From contig CAZLHI010000001.1 of the NCBI GenBank assembly GCA_964559435.1, forward strand, positions 62,001 through 126,000: 64,000 nt of DNA. The letters are read 5' to 3'. Below, piece by piece: positions 50,192 to 59,278 of the stretch. The translations under genes and the position numbers were made by a program. Numbering within the stretch: the stretch's first letter is position 1; each line of letters starts with the position of its first letter. The notes under the pieces are model-generated. The model worked only from the letters and a program-made list of their open reading frames with translations, did not search any database and was not told the DNA's origin. This stretch comes from Hebobacterum sp964559435 (GTDB lineage: Bacteria > Armatimonadota > Hebobacteria > Hebobacterales > Hebobacteraceae).

Positions 50192-51584
50192 TCTCCCGCG
50201 GGAGCTGGTGCTGGCGGCGACACGCGGCGAGTTCATCGGAGCCACGCTGCCCGCGACCCTTCGCGGGGTATCGACCGACACGCGGACGCTTCAGCGGGGT
50301 GCGCTCTTCGTTGCCCTAAGGGGCGAGCGCTATGATGCTCACGACTTCGTGTCTGAGGCATTCGACAAGGGCGCGGGCGCCGCGCTCGTCTCCCACACGA
50401 TAGAGGCGTCTGGACCGTTGATAGTGGTGGGGGACACGCTCCAGGCGCTCGGGGCGCTTGCCAGCGCGCATCGCAGCAAGCTCGACCCGCGAGTACTGGC
50501 GATTACAGGCAGCACCGGCAAGACAACCGCAAAGGAAATGCTAGCAGCCATACTCTCTCAGGGCTGGAAGACCGGCCGCACGCCGGGTAACTACAACAAC
50601 GAGATCGGAGTCCCGCTGGCCCTGCTGGAGCTGGATTCCTCACATCAGGCCGTGGTGGTTGAGCTGGCGATGCGGGGGCAGGCCCAGATCGGCTACCTGG
50701 CCTGCATGGTCCGGCCGCAGATTGGGGTCATCACCAACATCGGTGTCTCGCACCTCGAGCTGCTCGGCACCCGGGAGGCGATTGCCGAGGCCAAGGCGGA
50801 GCTGCTGAGCAACCTCCCCTCCTCCGGCGTCGCGGTTCTCAATGCCGATGATGACTTCTTCGCGTTTCTGAAGGAGCGGAGCCCCTGTCGCGTTATCTCC
50901 TTCGGCGGCAACCGGGAAGCTGAGGTCCGAACGCAAGATGTCTCCGTGCGAGACGACGGAAGCACTGAGTTTCTTCTGAGCGGAGAGTATGGGGAATTCC
51001 GCCTTTCCCTGCGCGCAGCAGGACGCCATCAGGCCTTGAATGCGGCCGCGGCAGCCGCCGCTGCGATGGCTTCGGGTGCCGAGCCTGAGTGGGTCACGGC
51101 CGGCCTTGAGGCCTTCGACGGGACTGACATGCGCAGCCAGATCGCGAAGGCGCCAGGCGGATACACGGTGATCGACGACTGCTACAACGCTGCGCCGGAC
51201 TCGATGCGCGTTGCCCTGGAGCTGCTGGCCGATCTGCCCGGCGAGCGCAAATGGGCCGTCCTGGGCGATATGAAGGAGCTGGGGCCGCTCGCTCCAGACT
51301 GGCATCGAGACGTGGGCGGCCTCGCGGCGGGCATCGGGCTGGCGGGTCTAATAACACTGGGGGAGCTGGGGCATTACATCGCAGAGGGCGCGAGAACTCG
51401 CGCGTCCGTCGAGCACGTTATCGAGGCCGAGGACAACGACAACGCAGCCGAGATCTTGATGACACGCGTCTCCCCAGGCGATGTCGTCCTTGTGAAGGGC
51501 TCGCGCGCAATGAAGATGGAGGCAACCGTCAGTCGCCTGCTCCAGCCACAGACCCCGGCGCGAGGTGGTCGTACGAATGACTGA
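50184..51584 (+). CDS. murF: UDP-MurNAc-tripeptide D-alanyl-D-alanine ligase MurF
   Basis: This 466-residue ligase adds D-Ala-D-Ala to the UDP-MurNAc tripeptide. It has 'VSTDTRTLQRGALFVALRG', ATP loop 'ITGSTGKTTAKEMLAAIL', 'TPGNYNNEIGVPLALL', 'ELAMRGQAQIGYLA', 'TNIGVSHLELLG' and 'IDDCYNAAPDSMRVAL'. GTG 50184, with GGGAGGGA upstream, overlaps the murE stop; the open frame before it is not MurF-like. It is followed by mraY with an eight-base overlap. Confidence 0.96.
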   Translation: MPDLPRELVLAATRGEFIGATLPATLRGVSTDTRTLQRGALFVALRGERYDAHDFVSEAFDKGAGAALVSHTIEASGPLIVVGDTLQALGALASAHRSKLDPRVLAITGSTGKTTAKEMLAAILSQGWKTGRTPGNYNNEIGVPLALLELDSSHQAVVVELAMRGQAQIGYLACMVRPQIGVITNIGVSHLELLGTREAIAEAKAELLSNLPSSGVAVLNADDDFFAFLKERSPCRVISFGGNREAEVRTQDVSVRDDGSTEFLLSGEYGEFRLSLRAAGRHQALNAAAAAAAAMASGAEPEWVTAGLEAFDGTDMRSQIAKAPGGYTVIDDCYNAAPDSMRVALELLADLPGERKWAVLGDMKELGPLAPDWHRDVGGLAAGIGLAGLITLGELGHYIAEGARTRASVEHVIEAEDNDNAAEILMTRVSPGDVVLVKGSRAMKMEATVSRLLQPQTPARGGRTND

Positions 51585-52563
51585 CCAGGTCACGCCGCCG
51601 CAAATGGCGATCATCCTTGTCAGCGCCGTGATTCTCGTCCTGGTGCTGGGAGCGCCAACCATCCCGCTGTTGCGGAGGGCCGGAGCCGGACAGCGGGTAC
51701 GAGACGACGGGCCACAGCGCCACCTGGAGAAGGAGGGTACGCCCACGATGGGCGGCATACTCATCGTGGCGGCCGTGGTGATCGCGGCCGCAGCCGGTGG
51801 CTTTTGGCTGTCCGGAGGAGTCAGCGTGGAGATGGGCACCGTGCTGGCGGCAATGCTGGCATTCGCCAGCATCGGGGCGGCGGATGATTGGATGAAGATC
51901 AACCGCGGCCGCTCGCTTGGGCTGCTGGCCCGATACAAGCTGCTTCTTCAAGTAGTCGTTGCCGTCGCGTTCGTCTACGCACTCGTAGGACGGCGAGCCC
52001 TGGCCGCCGCCTCGGCCACCGAGCCCGGAACCACGCCGCTCACTCCGGTATGGGTCGTCTTCTGGGTCGTCGCCATGACCGCGACGTCAAACGCGGTCAA
52101 CCTCTCCGACGGCCTGGACGGCCTTGCTTCCGGGCTCTCCGCCATTGCCGCCATGGGGTTCGCGCTGCTGGCGCTGAAGGCGGGCGATCAGACCCTCGCA
52201 ATAGCCGGGCTGTCGCTGGCGGGGGCATGTCTCGGCTTCCTTTTCTTCAATCGGCACCCCGCCCGAGTCTTCATGGGCGACGTCGGCTCGCTCGCGCTCG
52301 GCGGGGCCCTCGCGGCGATGGCAGCTTGGCTCAATCAACCGTTGGCCCTCGTGGGCTTGTGCCTCGTGCCCTTCGCCGAGGCCGGTTCCGTGGTGATCCA
52401 GGTCATATCCTTCAAGACGACCGGCAGGCGGGTGTTCAAGATGAGCCCGATTCACCACCACTTCGAGCTCTCCGGTTGGCCTGAGCGGCGGGTCGTGCAC
52501 ACTTTCTGGCTGGTGGCACTCGTCGCCGCTGTGGCGGTCGTTGGGATATCACGAGCAGCATGA
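51577..52563 (+). CDS. mraY: Phospho-MurNAc-pentapeptide transferase MraY
   Basis: This 328-residue polytopic membrane enzyme makes lipid I from UDP-MurNAc-pentapeptide and undecaprenyl phosphate. It has about ten helices and the family motifs 'HLEKEGTPTMGGILIV', 'AADDWMKINRGRSLG' (DDxxK), 'NAVNLSDGLDGLASG', 'VFMGDVGSLALGG' and 'SPIHHHFELSGWPERRVV'. ATG 51577, with GAGGTGG eight bases upstream, is chosen over GTG 51565. Its TGA shares ATGA with murD. Confidence 0.96.
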   Translation: MTDQVTPPQMAIILVSAVILVLVLGAPTIPLLRRAGAGQRVRDDGPQRHLEKEGTPTMGGILIVAAVVIAAAAGGFWLSGGVSVEMGTVLAAMLAFASIGAADDWMKINRGRSLGLLARYKLLLQVVVAVAFVYALVGRRALAAASATEPGTTPLTPVWVVFWVVAMTATSNAVNLSDGLDGLASGLSAIAAMGFALLALKAGDQTLAIAGLSLAGACLGFLFFNRHPARVFMGDVGSLALGGALAAMAAWLNQPLALVGLCLVPFAEAGSVVIQVISFKTTGRRVFKMSPIHHHFELSGWPERRVVHTFWLVALVAAVAVVGISRAA

Positions 52564-53951
52564 GCACCTCCGCGGCCACAACTCGCAGCTTTGCAGGAAT
52601 GCGGGTCCATGTGATCGGCCTGGGCAGGTACGGCACGGGCCGCGAAGTCGCCCGCGTCCTGGCCGAGCGGGGCGCTTCTGTGATCGTGTCCGATGTGAAG
52701 TCCGCCGCCGAGCTGGCCGACGAGATCGAAGCCCTCCAGCAAACTGGCGTAACAATTGAGACAGGAGATGATGCCTATCGGGGGATAGATGAGGCAGATC
52801 TCATCGTTCCCAGCCCCGGCGTCCCGCTCGACATACCTCCCCTACTCCGCGCAGCCAAGCGCGACGTCGAGATAGTCAGCGAGATCGAGATCGCCTACTG
52901 GATTGCTCCCTGTCCGATCATCGCGGTGAGTGGCACAAAGGGGAAATCGACAACCACGGCGCTGATCGGCGAGATACTGAGGCAGGAAGGCAAGAAGGTG
53001 CTGGTTGGGGGCAACATCGGCCGACCTCTGGTGAGCCTCGCCGATAGGGCGGCGTCGGACGAGATGCTGGTGAGCGAAGTCAGCAGCTTCCAGCTCGAAG
53101 CATCACGGAGCTTCCGGCCGAAGGTCGCCGCACTCCTCAATCTCCTCCCGGACCATCTGGACCGCCATCACACCATGGTGGAGTACCGGAGCGCCAAGGC
53201 CAGGCTGCTCGTGAATCAGCAGCCACATGACACCGCCGTCCTCAACCAGGATGACCCCGAAGCCTGGGCCATGGCAGATCTCACGCGTGCGCTCGTCGTG
53301 CCCTTCAGTGTCTCTTCTCCTGCGCCGCAGGGGGCGGATATAGCCGGTGGCTGGCTCCGCGTGCAGGGACGGCCGGTATGCCCCGAGGATACGGTCCGCC
53401 TGCGCGGGCGGCACAACTTGTCGAACGTCCTCGCCGCCCTGGCAGCGGCCCGGTCGGCCGGCGCATCCCTGGACCGCGCCGCCGAAACTCTGGAAGGTTT
53501 CGAGGGCCTGGAACATCGTCTCGAGGTCGCCGCCGTGATCGACGGAGTGACCTTTGTTAACGATTCTCAGGCCACCACGCCCGACGCGGCTGTGGCGGCG
53601 CTGCGAGCATTTCCCGAGCACGTCGTTCTCATAGCGGGCGGCCGTGCCAAGGTTCCCAACTTCAAGCGCTTGGGCAGGACGATCGCTGAGTGCAAAGCAG
53701 ATCTCATCGTCATGGGAGAGGCCGCCGAGCAGATCGCAGCGGCCGCACGGGCGGCCGGCGTCACGAGCATCGCGCGCGCGGCTGACCTCTCGGAAGCCGT
53801 TCGGCTCGCTCATCGCACAGCGCGGCGCGGTGACCTGGTGCTGTTGTCGCCGGCCTGCGCAAGCTTCGACATGTTCCCCAACATGGCGGAGCGCGGCCGC
53901 GCCTTCAAAGCGTTGGTAGCAGATGTGGCAGAACACGAGGGGACACACTAG
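52560..53951 (+). CDS. murD: UDP-MurNAc-L-alanine:D-glutamate ligase MurD
   Basis: This 463-residue Mur ligase adds D-Glu. The N-terminal Rossmann part is 'VHVIGLGRYGTGREVARVL', followed by 'VPSPGVPLDIPPL', ATP loop 'AVSGTKGKSTTTALIGEIL', 'VSEVSSFQLEAS', 'NLLPDHLDRHHTMVEYRSAK', 'FVNDSQATTPDAAVAAL', and C-terminal 'LSPACASFDMFPNMAERG', all diagnostic of MurD. It overlaps mraY by four bases (ATGA) and ends two bases before ftsW. Confidence 0.96.
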   Translation: MSTSAATTRSFAGMRVHVIGLGRYGTGREVARVLAERGASVIVSDVKSAAELADEIEALQQTGVTIETGDDAYRGIDEADLIVPSPGVPLDIPPLLRAAKRDVEIVSEIEIAYWIAPCPIIAVSGTKGKSTTTALIGEILRQEGKKVLVGGNIGRPLVSLADRAASDEMLVSEVSSFQLEASRSFRPKVAALLNLLPDHLDRHHTMVEYRSAKARLLVNQQPHDTAVLNQDDPEAWAMADLTRALVVPFSVSSPAPQGADIAGGWLRVQGRPVCPEDTVRLRGRHNLSNVLAALAAARSAGASLDRAAETLEGFEGLEHRLEVAAVIDGVTFVNDSQATTPDAAVAALRAFPEHVVLIAGGRAKVPNFKRLGRTIAECKADLIVMGEAAEQIAAAARAAGVTSIARAADLSEAVRLAHRTARRGDLVLLSPACASFDMFPNMAERGRAFKALVADVAEHEGTH

Positions 53952-53953
53952 CG

Positions 53954-55120
53954 GTGTCAGCAATCCGAGCCATTCGGATATCGGAGTCGAAGCTTGAGCC
54001 GCAGGAGGGCGCGGGCACAGATCTGTACGTGCTCGTCCCCACGCTGATCTTGGTCGCGCTGGGCATTGCCATGGTGTTCAGCGCCAGCATACCGATGGCG
54101 GCTGTTGACGAAAGCGAGAACGTATTCTACTACCTGAAGCGGGAGCTTCTGTTCGCTGCCGTGGGCCTGGCCGCGATGTGGGGGATGAGCCGCCTCCCCA
54201 TGGATGGTCTGCAGAGGTGGGCCGGTACGGTGCTCTTTGCGGCGATAGGGCTTCTCGTCTACGTCCTGCTGTTCGGCGTGAGAGTCAATGGAGCTCTTTC
54301 GTGGGTTGCGATCTCCGGGACGAATCTGCGCCTCCAGCCGAGCGAGTTCGCGAAGATCGCGCTCGTCATTGCGACGGCCCGCTATTTCGCGAAGTTCCCC
54401 ATGGGATTGCCCACCTGGCGCCGCGCGGTCCCGCCGTTCGTGGTCCTCGGAGCGATGGCAGGCCTGATCGCGATCGAGCCCGACATGGGCACCGCGGCGG
54501 TGCTGGTCGCCGCCGCGATCATCTACTTCCACGTCGCCGGCGCCAAGATCTCGCATCTACTGGTGGCCGGCGCCGTCGGCCTGGCGGGTGCGACCGTGAT
54601 GGTCGCTCGAAATCCGTACCAGCTCCAGCGGCTCATAGCCTTCATCCACCGAGACGAACTGCCGCTTGAGGAGGGGTATCACGCTACGCAATCTCTCATC
54701 GCACTCGGCTCAGGCGGCCTGACTGGATGCGGATACTGCGGCAGCATCTGGAAGTACTTCTACCTGCCGGCTGCCATCACGGATTCGATATTCGCAGTGA
54801 TAGGAGAGGAACTCGGACTCATAGCAACTTGGGCTGTCATCGTCCTCTTCGCCATCCTGGTCTGGCGAGGAATGGCCGTCGCCGCGCGCGCCTCCGACCG
54901 GTTCTCGGGGTTGGTGGCGACGGGGATCACCTGTCTCCTCGGAGTTCAGGCGCTCTTGAACATTGCCGTGGCCACCGACACCGTTCCGCCGACGGGAGTG
55001 CCGCTGCCGTTCGTGAGCTACGGAGGCTCGTCGCTCTTGTTCTCGCTCGTCGGCGTCGGACTCCTGCTGAACGTCTCCCGCAACAGCATCACGGAGAGGC
55101 AGGCATTGGCCAGCAGATGA
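53954..55120 (+). CDS. ftsW: Septal peptidoglycan polymerase FtsW (SEDS family)
   Basis: This 388-residue protein has about ten transmembrane helices and SEDS motifs: 'VNGALSWVAISGTNLRLQPS', 'EFAKIALVIATARYFAK', 'IAIEPDMGTAAVL', 'GYHATQSLIALGSGGLTGCG', 'YLPAAITDSIFAVIGEELG' and 'PPTGVPLPFVSYGGSSLL'. It polymerises lipid II glycans with FtsI. The loop normally reads LPEAHTDFIF; here it is LPAAITDSIF, retaining the Asp. GCGYCGS replaces the common GxGLGxS. It starts at GTG 53954. The gene overlaps murC by four bases; no murG lies between them. Confidence 0.94.
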   Translation: MSAIRAIRISESKLEPQEGAGTDLYVLVPTLILVALGIAMVFSASIPMAAVDESENVFYYLKRELLFAAVGLAAMWGMSRLPMDGLQRWAGTVLFAAIGLLVYVLLFGVRVNGALSWVAISGTNLRLQPSEFAKIALVIATARYFAKFPMGLPTWRRAVPPFVVLGAMAGLIAIEPDMGTAAVLVAAAIIYFHVAGAKISHLLVAGAVGLAGATVMVARNPYQLQRLIAFIHRDELPLEEGYHATQSLIALGSGGLTGCGYCGSIWKYFYLPAAITDSIFAVIGEELGLIATWAVIVLFAILVWRGMAVAARASDRFSGLVATGITCLLGVQALLNIAVATDTVPPTGVPLPFVSYGGSSLLFSLVGVGLLLNVSRNSITERQALASR

Positions 55121-56517
55121 CACAGCACACGCACATGATTGGCATCGGCGGCATCGGAATGAGTGCTCTCGCGCACATACTGTTGCATCGGGGCCACCGG
55201 GTCTCAGGCTGTGACATCCAACGGTCCGAGATCACGGACGGGCTGGCCGCCCAAGGAGCGGAGATCAGCGTCGGCCACGACCCAGGACACCTGGCCGGCG
55301 CCGACCGCGTCGTCGCCTCAGACGCCGTTCGCTCTGACAACCTGGAGCTGGCGCGAGCGCGAGAGCTAGGCCTGCCGGTGCAGAGACGATCGGAGCTGCT
55401 GGCCGAACTCATGGAGGGATCCCAGGGCGTCGCGGTCTCGGGAACACACGGTAAGACGACTCTCACGGCCATGCTGGGTCTCATACTCGCCGAGGCAGGG
55501 CTCGACCCGACAGTTGTCCTGGGCGGCGAGCTCGCGGAGTTTGGGGGCAACGCCAGGGTCGGCGGCGGAGACTGGTTCGTGGCCGAGGCGTGTGAAGCAT
55601 ACGAGTCCTTCCTAGACCTGCGCCCAGCGATCGCGGTCGTCACCAACATCGAGCCGGATCATCTGGATCATCACAAGACAGAGGACCACTTGCGCAGCAG
55701 CTTCGTCGAGTTTCTCCACCGTGTCGTCCCCTCGGGCTCGATAGTCCTGTGCGCCGACCGAGCAGAACTGCAGGGCCTGCCTCTCCCGCCTCGCCGGAAG
55801 ACCGTCTGGTATGGCACGGGCGATCAGGCGCGGGTTCGCGGAACGGAGGTCGAGATGTCCGGGCGGAATGCGAGCTGCAAGCTCTTGCTTGATAACCGGC
55901 CTGCGGGCACGCTCGCGCTCGGCGCGGCCGGCGTCCATAACGTCGTCAACGCTCTCGGCGCGACCGCTGCGGGGCTGGCCGCGGGCGCGTCCCTCTCAGC
56001 TTGTCAGCGGGCGCTCCGAGACTTCAGAGGTGTCGGCCGAAGGTTCGAGGTGGTGGCCGAGTGCTCGGGGGTCACGGTCGTGGACGACTACGCCCATCAC
56101 CCTACGGAGATCGATGCGACAATTGCCGCCGCGCGCACCGCCTTCCCCGGCCGCCGCATCGTGGCACTGTTCCAGCCTCATCTCTACTCGCGCACGCGGG
56201 ATTTCGCCGAGCGATTCTCTCAAGCGCTCAGCAAGGCCGACCTGTCTGTCCTCACCGCGATCTACCCCGCACGCGAGGAACCGATCCCCGGCGTGACGTC
56301 TGCGCTCATCGCTGATCGCCTTCGCGAGCTGGCGGGGGAGGACGCCGTGTTGGAGATGGCGAAGCAACAACTGGCGACTGAGCTTCCGGCGCATGTCCGG
56401 CCGGGAGATGTCATACTGTCCATGGGCGCTGGCGATATCGGCCGAGAGGTCCGAATCTTGGCACGGTCCCTGGGCGCATCACTCGGCTCAGACGAAGAGG
56501 TCGTCGCGAAGCAATGA
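55117..56517 (+). CDS. murC: UDP-N-acetylmuramate:L-alanine ligase MurC
   Basis: This 466-residue Mur ligase starts the peptide stem. Motifs are N-terminal 'HMIGIGGIGMSALAHILL', ATP loop 'AVSGTHGKTTLTAMLGLIL', 'VAEACEAYESFLDLRP', 'NIEPDHLDHHKTED', 'GVHNVVNALGATAAG', 'VVDDYAHHPTEIDATI' and 'ALFQPHLYSRT'. ATG 55117 overlaps the ftsW stop (ATGA), and its own stop overlaps murB in the same way, so translation is coupled through ftsW-murC-murB. Confidence 0.96.
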   Translation: MTQHTHMIGIGGIGMSALAHILLHRGHRVSGCDIQRSEITDGLAAQGAEISVGHDPGHLAGADRVVASDAVRSDNLELARARELGLPVQRRSELLAELMEGSQGVAVSGTHGKTTLTAMLGLILAEAGLDPTVVLGGELAEFGGNARVGGGDWFVAEACEAYESFLDLRPAIAVVTNIEPDHLDHHKTEDHLRSSFVEFLHRVVPSGSIVLCADRAELQGLPLPPRRKTVWYGTGDQARVRGTEVEMSGRNASCKLLLDNRPAGTLALGAAGVHNVVNALGATAAGLAAGASLSACQRALRDFRGVGRRFEVVAECSGVTVVDDYAHHPTEIDATIAAARTAFPGRRIVALFQPHLYSRTRDFAERFSQALSKADLSVLTAIYPAREEPIPGVTSALIADRLRELAGEDAVLEMAKQQLATELPAHVRPGDVILSMGAGDIGREVRILARSLGASLGSDEEVVAKQ

Positions 56518-57479
56518 ACACCGGACAGCAGACCTATGTTGCAGCACCGCTCGTAGCACAGCCGCGCCGGCAGATCGAACTGGCCGGAGCCGAACTCGGC
56601 AGCGTTCTGCGTGGCCGCGTCCGCCTGCACGAGGCCATGGCGCGGCACACGAGCTTCCGTATAGGCGGCCCCGCCGACATTTTCGTCCTGCCCCGCGACG
56701 CGGAGGACCTGGCGGCCGCGATACAGTTCGCGCGCGCCAAAGGCCTCCCCTACAAGGTGATCGGGAACGGCAGCAATCTCCTGGTCTCAGACAATGGCAT
56801 CCGCGGTGTAGTCGCGCGACTCACGCCCGCCTTCGGCGAGGTCGAGTGGTTGGAGGACGGCGTCCTGGCCGGCGCAGGCGCGAAGCTCGCCCGACTCGTC
56901 AAGGAGGCCTGCAGCGTCGGGCTCAGCGGCCTTGAGTCGACGGTGGGTATTCCCGGCACTCTGGGGGGCGCGCTTGCGACCAACGCGGGCACTGATACAG
57001 GATCGATCGGCGATCTCGTGGTCGGTGCCACGGTGCTCGACTGCGACGGCGAAGTGCGAGAATGGACGGCAGAGCAGTTCGCATACCGGTACCGATATAG
57101 CAACCTGGGCGCGTCGAAAGCCACCGTGATCGCTGCGCGCCTTCGGCTGGAGCCCGCCACAACGGAAGACGTCGTTGCGAAGGTAGACCGTCTCCGAGAG
57201 AAGCGCGCCGGCCGCCAGCCGCTGCGTGCCTGGTCGGCAGGAAGCGTTTTCAAGAACCCGCGTGCGGTCGCGGCCGGCAAGGTGCTGCATCGCGTCGGGG
57301 CCAGGGGCCATCGCATCGGCGACGCCCAGGTGTCTCGCAAGCACGCCAATTTCCTCATCAACCGAGGGCGCGCCACGGCGGCGCAGATGCACGAGTTGAT
57401 TGCCTGGGCGCATGCCCTTGCGCTGAAACGCTACGGGATAGACCTCGAGCTCGAGATAGAGCTGATTGGAGATCGGTAG
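56514..57479 (+). CDS. murB: UDP-N-acetylenolpyruvoylglucosamine reductase MurB
   Basis: This 321-residue FAD enzyme reduces the enolpyruvyl group to form UDP-MurNAc. FAD-binding strings are 'RHTSFRIGGPADIFVLPRD', 'VIGNGSNLLVSDNGIRG' and 'GIPGTLGGALATNAGTDTG'. The catalytic Ser lies in 'AGSVFKNPRAVAAGKVL' and the C-terminal Glu in 'DLELEIELIGDR'. The YxN-type 'YRYRYSNL' is present. A 30-residue N-terminal extension precedes the FAD domain. It overlaps murC by four bases. Confidence 0.96.
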   Translation: MNTGQQTYVAAPLVAQPRRQIELAGAELGSVLRGRVRLHEAMARHTSFRIGGPADIFVLPRDAEDLAAAIQFARAKGLPYKVIGNGSNLLVSDNGIRGVVARLTPAFGEVEWLEDGVLAGAGAKLARLVKEACSVGLSGLESTVGIPGTLGGALATNAGTDTGSIGDLVVGATVLDCDGEVREWTAEQFAYRYRYSNLGASKATVIAARLRLEPATTEDVVAKVDRLREKRAGRQPLRAWSAGSVFKNPRAVAAGKVLHRVGARGHRIGDAQVSRKHANFLINRGRATAAQMHELIAWAHALALKRYGIDLELEIELIGDR

Positions 57480-57483
57480 CCAT

Positions 57484-58503
57484 ATGGCCAAGCTCCGCGT
57501 CACAGTTCTCACCGGGGGCACCTCGCCCGAGCGCGAAGTGTGCTGGATGAGCGGCCGCAAAGTGATGGGCGCGCTCGACCCCTCCAGATACGAGACCAGA
57601 TGCGTCGATCTCGCGGCGATCACGGGTGAGCGAGCGGTTGACCTTGCACGCCTCGTCCTCTCTCCGGACTCTACCACTGGGCGTCTCTCTCCGGGAGACG
57701 CCCAGTCCGACGGCATGCCAGATGTCGTCTTCATCGCGCTGCACGGCGGGACGGGCGAGAACGGGACCGTTCAGGGAATGCTCGAGCTGCTCGGCGTCCC
57801 TTACACGGGGTCGGGCGTCTTGGCCAGCGCCCTCGCCATGAACAAGATAATGGCCAAGAAGATTTTCGAGCGAGAGGGCATTTCGACGCCTAAATGGCTT
57901 CCCGTGCGCAGGTCTGATCGGGCCGCTGCCGATGTCGTGATCGGAGAGATAGGTCTCCCGTGCATCGTCAAGCCAGCGTGCGAGGGATCGACCATTGGGG
58001 TGACCGTCGTCAGGGAGACAGAAGGCATCGACCCCGCGTTGGCGACCGCCTTCCAATACGGCCCCGAGGCCCTCGTCGAGGAGTTCATCGAGGGAACGGA
58101 GATCACCGGCCCGGTCATTGGGAACGATGACGCGAGAACCTTGCCGCTGGTTGAAATCCTGCCGAGCAGTGGCTTCTACGATTACGAGGCCAAGTATACT
58201 GCTGGCGCGACCGAAGAAATCGTGCCCGCCCGCGTGCCGGAGGCAACGGCCAGACGGGCTCGTGAGCTCACGCTCCGCGCTCATCACGCGCTTGGGTGCA
58301 GAGGCATTTCTCGCGTGGACATGATGGCGACACCAACAGAGGTCTATGTTCTTGAGGTGAACACCATCCCAGGTCTGACTGAGACCAGCCTAGTGCCCCG
58401 CGCGGCCCAGGCTGATGGGATGAGCTTTCCGGAGCTCGTAGACCGCCTGCTCGAACTCGCTCTGGAGGAACGAGAGGTTGACCGGACTAGACGCAACCCA
58501 TAG
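57484..58503 (+). CDS. ddl: D-alanine--D-alanine ligase
   Basis: This 339-residue ATP-grasp ligase makes the D-Ala-D-Ala used by MurF. It shows 'VTVLTGGTSPEREVCWMSGR', 'FIALHGGTGENGTVQGML', 'YTGSGVLASALAMNKIMAKK', 'IVKPACEGSTIGVTVV', 'VEEFIEGTEITGPVIG', 'YDYEAKYTAGATEEIVPA' and 'YVLEVNTIPGLTETSLVP'. Before the HGG motif is an extra linker encoded by an 11-base perfect inverted repeat (57677-57705). ATG 57484 is used, four bases after the murB stop. ftsQ begins inside its last codons. Confidence 0.95.
   Translation: MAKLRVTVLTGGTSPEREVCWMSGRKVMGALDPSRYETRCVDLAAITGERAVDLARLVLSPDSTTGRLSPGDAQSDGMPDVVFIALHGGTGENGTVQGMLELLGVPYTGSGVLASALAMNKIMAKKIFEREGISTPKWLPVRRSDRAAADVVIGEIGLPCIVKPACEGSTIGVTVVRETEGIDPALATAFQYGPEALVEEFIEGTEITGPVIGNDDARTLPLVEILPSSGFYDYEAKYTAGATEEIVPARVPEATARRARELTLRAHHALGCRGISRVDMMATPTEVYVLEVNTIPGLTETSLVPRAAQADGMSFPELVDRLLELALEEREVDRTRRNP
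57677..57705 (+). repeat. Perfect inverted repeat inside ddl
   Basis: CTGGGCGTCTC (57677-57687) and GAGACGCCCAG (57695-57705) pair over 11 bases around TCTCCGG. The translated segment ('TGRLSPGDAQS') lies in a non-conserved linker. It would form a strong mRNA hairpin early in ddl without a T-tract. Confidence 0.6.
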
Positions 58504-59272
58504 GCCCGGCATAGGCGCGGTGAGTGCTGGCGGCCCGCGGAGCCGCCTGTGGCGCCTCCGTCTCGCGACTTCCGCTCTCCTTCTGGCGCTGATTGGTGAG
58601 CTCGTCTATGCTGTTCTGGCCTCCCCTCGGTTCGCGATGCGGGAGGTGCTGGTACGCGGAGACCCGGAGATCGCGCGGGAGGCCGCTTCCCGCATCAGCC
58701 TCCCGCCGAATACCAACATGTTCCGTGCGCCTCTAGAAGCTGTCAAGCGGCAGGCTGAGAGCGTGGCGGCAGTTCGGGAAGCTCGCCCTGCGCGCTCCTT
58801 CCCAAACCGCCTCGTGGTCGCGGTGGAACGTCGAGAGCCGGCCGCCGTCATCCGCCGTCAGGACGGAGCGATCCTCGTCGATCCGGAAGGAATTCCGTTC
58901 ATCTTGCCGCAGGAATGGGGTTGGGGGCTGCCGGAGCTGATCGGGCCGCATATCGCATCGGGGGATGTCCGGGGGGAGAAGGCCGAGTTGGAGATCGCTC
59001 TTCTACTCGGCGTGATGCGCGCCCTCGGCAATGATCCCGGGCTTCGAGTAAGCCGACTTCGACTCGGGCGCGACGGACAGGTTGAGATCGTGCTGGAGTC
59101 GGGGACCAGGGTAAACCTCGGCACCGAGGATCGGCTGACGGCCAAGGTTAAGCTGCTGGCGGCGGCCCTGGAGCAGATCGGACGCGAACGCATCGCGCGC
59201 ATCGACCTGGCAGAACCGGCCGCGGCCTTCTGGGAACCCGTGGACGGCCTTCAGTCTGCTGCCGTGAGGTAG
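58478..59272 (+). CDS. ftsQ: Cell division protein FtsQ/DivIB
   Basis: This 264-residue bitopic protein has a basic N-terminus, a membrane helix ('ATSALLLALIGELVYAVLA', near residues 30-48), and a POTRA domain beginning 'FAMREVLVRGDPEIAREAA' with 'SFPNRLVVAVERREPAAVIR'. The beta domain follows ('GAILVDPEGIPFILPQ', 'ALEQIGRERIARIDL'), which is the FtsQ architecture. It connects FtsL/FtsB to the divisome. It starts at TTG 58478 with GGAGG upstream and overlaps the ddl 3' end by 26 bases. Confidence 0.9.
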   Translation: MTGLDATHRPGIGAVSAGGPRSRLWRLRLATSALLLALIGELVYAVLASPRFAMREVLVRGDPEIAREAASRISLPPNTNMFRAPLEAVKRQAESVAAVREARPARSFPNRLVVAVERREPAAVIRRQDGAILVDPEGIPFILPQEWGWGLPELIGPHIASGDVRGEKAELEIALLLGVMRALGNDPGLRVSRLRLGRDGQVEIVLESGTRVNLGTEDRLTAKVKLLAAALEQIGRERIARIDLAEPAAAFWEPVDGLQSAAVR

Positions 59273-59278
59273 AAAGCG

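Noticed and set aside
48635..50281. 548-codon minus-strand frame opposite murE
   Set aside because: Antisense shadow; murE is complete with all Mur ligase motifs.
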